A stretch of DNA of 11,408 nucleotides from Chthoniobacter flavus (GTDB lineage: Bacteria; Verrucomicrobiota; Verrucomicrobiia; Chthoniobacterales; Terrimicrobiaceae), in assembly GCA_945863785.1 (NCBI GenBank), contig CAMBAQ010000050.1:1-11408 (forward strand). The letters are read 5' to 3'. The notes under the pieces are model-generated. The model had not been told where the DNA came from. It searched no databases and saw only the letters and a list, made by a program, of their open reading frames with translations. Of the stretch, positions 5,851 through 11,408 are shown piece by piece. Each line of letters begins with the position of its first letter. The stretch's first letter is position 1. The translations under genes were made by a program, and so were the position numbers.

Positions 5851-5894
5851 GATTTCCTTCGGACGAGGCGCACTTCTCAGCCCGAAGGAAAATC
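5851..5894 (+). terminator. Stem-loop after the erythromycin-esterase-like gene, probable transcription end
   Basis: TTTCCTTCGG (5853-5862) pairs perfectly with CCGAAGGAAA (5882-5891). With a one-base bulge the stem extends to 12 pairs (GATTTCCTTCGG, 5851-5862, with 5882-5894). The loop is 19 bases. A moderately T-rich segment (TGTTTTCTT) begins about 12 bases later, too far for a classic intrinsic terminator. It separates the stress cassette from ftsK. Confidence 0.5.
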
Positions 5895-5948
5895 GGCCCT
5901 GTGTTTTCTTGCTCGTGTCCTCAAAAGCTGAGACCATCCGTTGTTTCT

Positions 5949-8492
5949 ATGTCAAAGCGTTCCAGAGGCACCGAAGCACCCGCATATTTAGCCGGGATTT
6001 TGCTGGTTTTCGCTGGCGCTTATCTTTTTGTCGCCTTAGTGAGTTACGACCCTAGGTCCGTCCCTGGATGGGCGCCACTGATCAGCTCGGTCGCCTCCTC
6101 CAGCGCTCAAGTGAGCCAGAATCTCGGGGGTCCACTGGGGGCACTGATTGCCGGTTATTCTTTATTCTTCATCGGCGGAGCTTCGTACCTCCTTGCCGTT
6201 GTCATATTGGGCTACGGATTGGCAAAGTGGTTCCTCGTCGACTACAAACTGCGCGACAAGATGGGATGGGGTGCACTGATGGTGCTTTTGGGAGCTTGCC
6301 TTCTTCAAATTCAGCCCATTTTCCTCCAAAGTTGGGAAAAAAGCCTGCGGATCGAAGGGCCAGGCGGATTTTTTGGCCTCTGGATCGGCGAAAATGCGAT
6401 TTACAAAGCACTCGGCCCAGCCTCGGTTTTCCTGATTTTGGGCGTTTATGTGATGAGCCTGATGTTCACCATCACCTCCCACCCGATCAAAGACTCTCGC
6501 CTCGCCTGGAAAGCATTCCTGAAGTGGCGTGAAGCTCGCCACAAGGCCAATCTGCAGCGCATGAACGAAGAGCAACGCGTCGCAACCGAACGCCGCGCGT
6601 TGGAGAAAAAGGCCGGAAAACTGGAAAAACAGCTTAAACAAAAAGGCATCGAAATCCCCGAAGAGGAACAACCCGAGCTGCCTGTCAGCCTCGCGGAGCC
6701 AGAGATCATCGACTCAACCGCCCCATCGCCCAAAAAGCCGAAGCTCTCCGAGTTGCGTGCCGGGCGCGAGGTGAAGGATGCCTTCACTCCCGGTTTCGCT
6801 AGCGTTCATCTCGAGAACTACATCATGCCGAGTCCTGATCTATTGGATGAGCAGGATGAGACTGACCGCGAGCCACTCGATCGCGAGGAGTTAAAAAATA
6901 TCCAAACCCTGATTATTGAAACTCTCGCACAGTTCGGAATCAAGGCGACACCGGGAACGATCACCAAAGGCCCGACAATCACCCGCTACGAGGTCTATCC
7001 AGACGTCGGCGTGCGAGTAGATAAAATCGTCGCCCTCGAGCGCGACATCGCTAGGGCCACCCGCGCCGAGAGGATCAACATCCTCGCCCCGATTCCAGGC
7101 AAGGACACCGTGGGCATCGAAATTGCGAACTCCAAGAAGGTCAAAGTCACCCTGCGCGAGTTGTTCGAAAAAGACGTCTGGCGCGAGTCCTCAGCCAAGC
7201 TCCCCTTGGCCCTTGGAATGGATGTTTACGGCAACACGATCATCGGAGATCTCTCCAAAATGCCCCATCTTCTTGTCGCTGGAACGACGGGCAGCGGAAA
7301 GAGTGTTTGCATCAACTCGATCATCGCCAGTCTTCTATTCCGATATTCTCCTGATCAACTGCAGTTCATCATGATCGATCCGAAAGTGGTGGAGATGCAG
7401 ATCTACAACTCCCTCCCCCACCTCATCACCCCTGTCGTCACGGACCCAAAGAAAGTGCTGCTAGCTTTGCGTTGGGTGGTCGACGAAATGGAGCGTCGGT
7501 ACCGTATTTTTGCGAAGTGCAAAGTGAAAAACATCGGCGCATTCAACGAACGCCCGCTCCCGAAATCTCAAAAAGAACTCGATGCCGAACAGTCTGCTGC
7601 CAACGCTTTGATCTCCACTTCCGATGAGAATGTGGGCGTTGTCCCATCAGAACAAGATGAGGAACCCTCTCTGACCCCTGTCGATGAAGCCTCCGATGTG
7701 CCGTTCCCCATGGAAGAAGACCCCATTATCTCCGAAGAGACATTCCCAGAAGATTCCGACGAGGACGAGGAACCTGTGGCCCCACCTATCCGTGTTCCGC
7801 GCGACGCGGACGACCTTATTATACCTGACAGAATGTCGTTTATCGTGGTCATCATCGACGAGTTGGCAGACCTCATGCAGACCGCTCCAGCGGATGTCGA
7901 AAGCGCCATCGCCCGCATCACCCAGATGGCCCGCGCTGCCGGCATTCACATGATCGTGGCCACACAGACCCCTCGTGCAGACGTGGTCACAGGTATCATC
8001 AAAGCGAATATTCCGAGCCGTATCGCATTCCAAGTCGCCTCCAAAATCGACAGCCGAGTCATCCTTGATGAAAACGGCGCCGAGAAGCTGCTTGGCCAAG
8101 GTGATATGCTCTACCTCCCGCCCGGCACGTCGAAATACACCCGAGCCCAAGGCGTTCTTGTTACCGAGGAGGAAATCCATCGCATTGTGGAATTTGTTTC
8201 TAATCAGGCGCAACCGAGATTCGATTCTGGAATCCATGAGAAACTCACCAGCACAGCGATTCCCGATGACGATGTGAGCGATCAAGACGAGGAATTGGTC
8301 ACGAGATGCCTCGAAATTATCGCTCAAGAAAACCGCGCTTCGACGTCCATGCTCCAGCGCCGTTTGAAATTAGGCTATACACGGGCCGCCCGAGTGATGG
8401 ATATATTGGAAAGCCGCGGAGTGGTCGGCCCTAAAGACGGAGCGAAAGACCGAGAAATTCTGGTCGATCTCAACGAGGAGGGAGCATTTTGA
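5949..8492 (+). CDS. ftsK: DNA translocase FtsK (with long acidic insertion in the motor domain)
   Basis: An 847-residue septum-associated DNA pump for chromosome segregation and dimer resolution at division. Four membrane segments lie at about 13-33, 62-88, 108-126 and 155-176, followed by a charged coiled-coil linker (190-233) and an acidic/proline linker to about 310. The alpha domain begins near 318 (TLIIETLAQFGIKATPG). The RecA-type motor has Walker A GTTGSGKS (445-452), IDPKVVEMQIYNSLPHLITPVV, and Walker B IVVIIDELADLM with D637/E638. A winged-helix gamma domain (about 781-845; NRASTSMLQRRLKLGYTRAARVM) would read polar DNA motifs. Residues 537-630, between the motor motifs, form an acidic low-complexity insertion. 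Family members usually have a shorter segment here. The ATG at 5949 is chosen because MSKRSRG directly precedes TM1; the frame also opens at 5901, which would add 16 unlikely residues. Its stop overlaps the next gene. Confidence 0.96.
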   Translation: MSKRSRGTEAPAYLAGILLVFAGAYLFVALVSYDPRSVPGWAPLISSVASSSAQVSQNLGGPLGALIAGYSLFFIGGASYLLAVVILGYGLAKWFLVDYKLRDKMGWGALMVLLGACLLQIQPIFLQSWEKSLRIEGPGGFFGLWIGENAIYKALGPASVFLILGVYVMSLMFTITSHPIKDSRLAWKAFLKWREARHKANLQRMNEEQRVATERRALEKKAGKLEKQLKQKGIEIPEEEQPELPVSLAEPEIIDSTAPSPKKPKLSELRAGREVKDAFTPGFASVHLENYIMPSPDLLDEQDETDREPLDREELKNIQTLIIETLAQFGIKATPGTITKGPTITRYEVYPDVGVRVDKIVALERDIARATRAERINILAPIPGKDTVGIEIANSKKVKVTLRELFEKDVWRESSAKLPLALGMDVYGNTIIGDLSKMPHLLVAGTTGSGKSVCINSIIASLLFRYSPDQLQFIMIDPKVVEMQIYNSLPHLITPVVTDPKKVLLALRWVVDEMERRYRIFAKCKVKNIGAFNERPLPKSQKELDAEQSAANALISTSDENVGVVPSEQDEEPSLTPVDEASDVPFPMEEDPIISEETFPEDSDEDEEPVAPPIRVPRDADDLIIPDRMSFIVVIIDELADLMQTAPADVESAIARITQMARAAGIHMIVATQTPRADVVTGIIKANIPSRIAFQVASKIDSRVILDENGAEKLLGQGDMLYLPPGTSKYTRAQGVLVTEEEIHRIVEFVSNQAQPRFDSGIHEKLTSTAIPDDDVSDQDEELVTRCLEIIAQENRASTSMLQRRLKLGYTRAARVMDILESRGVVGPKDGAKDREILVDLNEEGAF

Positions 8493-9196
8493 AAAAACAA
8501 GACATCCATCATGAAGGGGAATTTTTTATAGGCGCAAGGCTTTCCGCGAAGCGCACCAAGCTCGGTATCCCTATTGAGAAAGCCGCGAAGGACAACCGTC
8601 TCTCGCTAGATCGCCTCCGAGCGCTCGAAACCGATGATTTTTCCGGATTCGCCCACCCGACCTATGCCCGTCTTTTTCTTCTCGATTACGCGACCTACCT
8701 TCGTGTCCCACACGAGGATATTCGCGATTATCTCCCTGGCTCAAAAGGGCTCGGCCACGATGAGAATAAATACCTCGAAGTTCTGATTGCGAACAACGGC
8801 TTCCTAAAAGGCGAGCAATTCAAGTCCGCTCGCCGCCTGATGTTTGCTGGAGGCGCCGCTGTTGCAGTGCTGCTGCTCATTGTCATTGGCATCTATTCGT
8901 GGAGGACGTGGAAAAAATTTGAGCGGGTAAAGCCGCCCACTCGCCCAACCGCATCAGCCAAACCTACGCCAGCAACAACCCCGCGCCCTATTGTGGCAGG
9001 CACACCAACGCCTACTCCAACGCCGGCGCCGGCAGCGACTCCGTTTCGCCTGACCCCGCGCGAGCAAGTGGTCGTTGTCACCGAGTCCACATTGCCTCCC
9101 GACCCGACCCCTTCGCCCACAGCTTCGGCCACGCCCTTCACTATTCCTCCCTTCAAGCCCGCACCGCGTCCCTCTATCACTCCGAAACGTCCGTAA
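8489..9196 (+). CDS. RodZ-like helix-turn-helix membrane protein with Pro/Thr-rich tail
   Basis: A 235-residue protein with an N-terminal Xre-like helix-turn-helix of the RodZ type (about 11-83: GARLSAKRTKLGIPIEKAA, LSLDRLRALETDDFSGF, PTYARLFLLDYATYLRV). A juxtamembrane basic segment and one transmembrane helix follow (about 117-137), then a Pro/Thr/Ala-rich extracytoplasmic tail (148-235) with PTPTPTPAPAATP. RodZ links the MreB actin-like filament to the wall-elongation machinery. The order HTH, TM, Pro-rich fits, but the globular C-terminal beta domain of classical RodZ is not seen, so RodZ-like is safer. It starts at TTG (8489) overlapping the ftsK stop as TTGA. A strong AGGAGGG about 7 bases upstream decides this start. 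Its TAA overlaps the rimO ATG by one base, so ftsK, this gene and rimO form one transcription and translation unit. Confidence 0.85.
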   Translation: MKKQDIHHEGEFFIGARLSAKRTKLGIPIEKAAKDNRLSLDRLRALETDDFSGFAHPTYARLFLLDYATYLRVPHEDIRDYLPGSKGLGHDENKYLEVLIANNGFLKGEQFKSARRLMFAGGAAVAVLLLIVIGIYSWRTWKKFERVKPPTRPTASAKPTPATTPRPIVAGTPTPTPTPAPAATPFRLTPREQVVVVTESTLPPDPTPSPTASATPFTIPPFKPAPRPSITPKRP

Positions 9197-10584
9197 TGAA
9201 TTCACCCGCCACAAAAGATACCCCAAAAAAAGTAGGAATGATCAGCTTGGGGTGCGCCAAGAACCTGGTTGATGCTGAGATCATGCTCGGGTCAGCGAAG
9301 GCCGAGGGATTTGAAGTTACGGCCGATCCTGCCGAGGCGGACATCCTTATCGTCAACACGTGTGGGTTTATTGATTCCGCCAAGCAGGAGTCGATCGATG
9401 CGATTCTCGAAGCCAATCGCCAGCGCAATGAAGGCACTCGTCCAGATGCGAAGATCGTGGTGAGCGGTTGCCTCTCGCAACGCTTCTCCACTGACCTCGC
9501 CAGCGAACTCCCCGAGGTCGATGCCTTCATCGGGCTCGACCAAGTTGCCGAGGCCGGCACCATTTTCCGCCGAGTCCTGAGTGAGGACAAAACCAGCGCG
9601 CTCAATCTGGTGACGCCAAAGTCCCGCTATATCCCAGATTTTGCCACGCCTCGATTTCGCCTCACACCGAACCACTCGGTCTATGTGAAAATCGCGGAAG
9701 GCTGCAACCACCCGTGCAGTTTTTGCGTGATCCCTCAGATGCGCGGTCGCCATCGCAGCCGCTCGTTGGATTCGGTTGTACGCGAGATTCGCGGGCTCGT
9801 TGCCGAGGGTGTGAAGGAGATCAACCTTATCAGCCAAGATACTACCTACTACGGCATGGATCTTTGGGAACAAAAGGCCGGGCCCCGACAACCGGTCGAT
9901 CCCGCCCGTGGCACCTCGCTCGTTCATCTTCTCGATGAGATCGGGGAGATTGGCGGCGAATTCTGGGTGCGACTTCTTTACACCCACCCCGCTCATTGGA
10001 GCGACGACCTGATCTCCGCGATCGCCCGCAATCCCCACACAGCCCGCTACGTGGATATGCCCCTCCAGCACATCCATGCGGAAATGCTCACGCTCATGCG
10101 CCGCGAGACTTCCCGCGAGCACATCGAAAACCTCATCGGCCGCATCCGCGCCGGCATTCCAGGCATCGGGCTTCGCACAACTTTCATCGTTGGTTTTCCC
10201 GGCGAGACCGAAGAGCACTTTCAGTCACTCTTGGAGTTCATTGAACGCGTCCGCTTCGAGCGCCTCGGCGTATTCAACTACTCCCAAGAGGAAGGCTCCC
10301 GCGCAGCGAAGATGGAAAACCAAGTGCCCACACGCACCAAAAATCGCCGTTACCGCGAGGCCATGAAGCTGCAACAAAAAATCGCCCGCGAAATGGCTGA
10401 CTCCCGAACCGGACAAACCCTCCGCGTACTTGTGGAGCAACCGAATATCGCTCGCACCGAACATGACGCACCCGACGTGGATTGCCGGGTCATCCTCACG
10501 CAACCAGCCACAGTGGGGGAATTCGTGAACGTGAAAGTCCTAGGCGCACAGACTTACGATCTCGTAGCCGAACCCGTCGCTTAA
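9196..10584 (+). CDS. rimO: Ribosomal protein S12 methylthiotransferase RimO
   Basis: A 462-residue radical-SAM enzyme that adds a methylthio group to an aspartate of ribosomal protein S12 (Asp89 in E. coli numbering), using two [4Fe-4S] clusters. The N-terminal methylthiotransferase (UPF0004) domain carries three cluster cysteines: C20 (LGCAKNLVDAE), C56 (NTCGFIDSAKQESI) and C92 (GCLSQRF). The radical-SAM CxxxCxxC motif is C170, C174, C177 (GCNHPCSFC), followed by IPQMRGRHRSR. A TRAM RNA/protein-binding domain forms the last 65 or so residues. CAKNLVDAE and GFIDSAKQESI distinguish RimO from MiaB and MtaB. The length is slightly above the E. coli enzyme. The start ATG overlaps the previous stop as TAATG. 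The next gene is convergent, 29 bases downstream. Confidence 0.97.
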   Translation: MNSPATKDTPKKVGMISLGCAKNLVDAEIMLGSAKAEGFEVTADPAEADILIVNTCGFIDSAKQESIDAILEANRQRNEGTRPDAKIVVSGCLSQRFSTDLASELPEVDAFIGLDQVAEAGTIFRRVLSEDKTSALNLVTPKSRYIPDFATPRFRLTPNHSVYVKIAEGCNHPCSFCVIPQMRGRHRSRSLDSVVREIRGLVAEGVKEINLISQDTTYYGMDLWEQKAGPRQPVDPARGTSLVHLLDEIGEIGGEFWVRLLYTHPAHWSDDLISAIARNPHTARYVDMPLQHIHAEMLTLMRRETSREHIENLIGRIRAGIPGIGLRTTFIVGFPGETEEHFQSLLEFIERVRFERLGVFNYSQEEGSRAAKMENQVPTRTKNRRYREAMKLQQKIAREMADSRTGQTLRVLVEQPNIARTEHDAPDVDCRVILTQPATVGEFVNVKVLGAQTYDLVAEPVA

Positions 10585-10591
10585 GCGTAAT

Positions 10592-10615
10592 TCAGCGAAG
10601 GCTGATCCGACTTTT
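10592..10615. terminator. Weak hairpin in the rimO/bactofilin convergent gap
   Basis: TCAGC (10592-10596) and GCTGA (10601-10605) make a 5-bp stem with a GAAG tetraloop, followed by TCCGAC and a short TTTT. This is the only terminator-like element in the 29-base gap and is weak. Confidence 0.3.
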
Positions 10616-11390
10616 AATCGACAAGGTCTTCTTCCAAAGACGCCGCATTCTCGGCTGCAGGCTCATCGGAGAGCGCAACACGTGAGGCCGGAGGGGCAAT
10701 GCGGCAGTCACCAACAAATATGCCGCCTTTTTCCACGACTATGGCAGGCGCTTCCACTGGACCCTCCAGTCGACCACCTTTGAGAACCTTCACGATGCCT
10801 CGGCACTGAATGCTGCCGCGGAAAACACCCTCGATAGAAATGCTGTCCGCATCCACAAGCTGGGAACAATCAATGACCGCCTTCCGATCGATGATAAGAG
10901 ATCCTGCTGTAATGCGTCCGGTGCAGGTTTTTTGCATCGAAAGCCGGGCTTCCCCCTCACAGCGCAGATGCCCATGGAACGGGCCCTCAATGCGCGCGGA
11001 TCCACATATGATCCAAGGGTTGCTGACGGAGCCTTTGGCTGTGATTCTCAAGTGCCCGCGCGTGTCAATCGAACGCGAGGCATGGGCCGTGATATTCACA
11101 TCGATCAACTCGATCGGAGCATAGCAACCGGGGCAGATCGTGCTCTGCGCTTTGGGCGATACCTGGTGGGTGCGACCGCATTTCAGGCAGTGAACAGGCT
11201 TGCCGGTTTCGTGCTTCCTTCCCGCTAGGGACTGACTTCCGCTCGACGCATCTAGGCCCTCCGTGGAATCGGAGGCTTTGTAGTGGGCGCCGCAGGAACG
11301 GCAGTTTGTTGAAACGAGGTGGGGAGGCTCAAGCTGCACAAAACCGCAGGCCGGACACCGGAATGGTGACTTCGGCGGTGGGGTGGGCAT
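10614..11390 (-). CDS. Bactofilin-family polymer-forming protein with two N-terminal zinc ribbons
   Basis: A 258-residue protein. Residues 12-33 form a zinc ribbon (C12-P-A-C15 and C30-R-S-C33), and a second lies at 68-89 (C68-L-K-C71 and C86-P-G-C89). A polar Ser/Gly-rich linker separates them. From about 99 to 232 there is a bactofilin (DUF583) right-handed beta-helix pattern of short Gly-centred repeats: GHLRITAKGSV, ARIEGPFHGHLRCEGEARL, GRITAGSLIIDRKAVI, SISIEGVFRGSI, KVLKGGRLEGPVEAPAIVVEKGG. The C-terminus is acidic (AAENAASLEEDLVD). Bactofilins self-assemble without nucleotide into filaments that help position wall enzymes or shape cells. Two metal-binding modules ahead of one are unusual relative to the small classical bactofilins and may bind nucleic acid or protein. 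The ATG at 11390 is the only reasonable start, since an in-frame TAA lies 6 bases upstream. No Shine-Dalgarno site is evident in the short visible leader. Confidence 0.88.
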   Translation of the reverse strand: MPTPPPKSPFRCPACGFVQLEPPHLVSTNCRSCGAHYKASDSTEGLDASSGSQSLAGRKHETGKPVHCLKCGRTHQVSPKAQSTICPGCYAPIELIDVNITAHASRSIDTRGHLRITAKGSVSNPWIICGSARIEGPFHGHLRCEGEARLSMQKTCTGRITAGSLIIDRKAVIDCSQLVDADSISIEGVFRGSIQCRGIVKVLKGGRLEGPVEAPAIVVEKGGIFVGDCRIAPPASRVALSDEPAAENAASLEEDLVD

Positions 11391-11408
11391 GAGGCCTTAA
11401 GCCGCGTT

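Noticed and set aside
5741..6055. 104-residue plus-strand ORF across the Ere-like/ftsK junction
   Set aside because: It is out of frame with both genes and lacks any family feature.
8990..9050. Coding repeat as a mobile or CRISPR-like repeat
   Set aside because: The short ACGCC/ACTCC-type repetition simply encodes the Pro/Thr-rich tail of the RodZ-like protein.
9292..10218. 308-residue minus-strand ORF opposite rimO
   Set aside because: It is long only because rimO codon use leaves the antisense frame open; all rimO motifs are intact on the plus strand.

Overview
The window looks like chromosomal DNA of a Gram-negative-type bacterium with moderate G+C. My best guess is Verrucomicrobiota. 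This is an inference from three things: the ftsK / RodZ-like / rimO gene string, a zinc-ribbon bactofilin, and the mix of genes with and without Shine-Dalgarno sites. No rRNA, tRNA, CRISPR array, insertion sequence or phage gene was seen.

Left part (1-2580, mostly minus strand). A secreted or membrane-anchored DUF2334 (YdaL-like, polysaccharide-deacetylase-fold) protein runs off the left edge. It has no stop in the window but is open for 282 codons. Upstream of it on the same strand lies an orphan NarL/FixJ response regulator with an unusual basic N-terminal tail and no adjacent sensor kinase. A roughly 440-base stretch follows with one doubtful 67-residue basic ORF, and then a plausible 98-residue conserved-looking protein of unknown function on the plus strand.

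Centre (2581-5829, plus strand). Four genes form a stress-type cassette: an Hsp20 small heat-shock protein, an alpha/beta (dienelactone-type) hydrolase, a PRPP-binding phosphoribosyltransferase and an erythromycin-esterase-family protein. The last three are chained by 4-base ATGA overlaps. A perfect 10-bp stem-loop separates hsp20 from the enzymes. The set resembles the actinobacterial hspX/Rv2030c and Rv0571c loci, where the phosphoribosyltransferase is fused to one or the other esterase/hydrolase domain. Those loci are controlled by DosR, itself a NarL-type regulator, and a NarL-type regulator lies nearby here too. This is the most interesting part of the window.

Right part (5949-11390). 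An apparently housekeeping operon encodes the DNA translocase FtsK (with an unusually long acidic insertion in the motor), a RodZ-like helix-turn-helix membrane protein without the usual C-terminal domain, and the ribosomal protein S12 methylthiotransferase RimO. Its junctions overlap (TTGA, TAATG). Convergent to it is a bactofilin-type polymer-forming protein with two N-terminal zinc ribbons. Together these genes concern chromosome segregation and division, cell shape or cytoskeleton, and ribosome modification.
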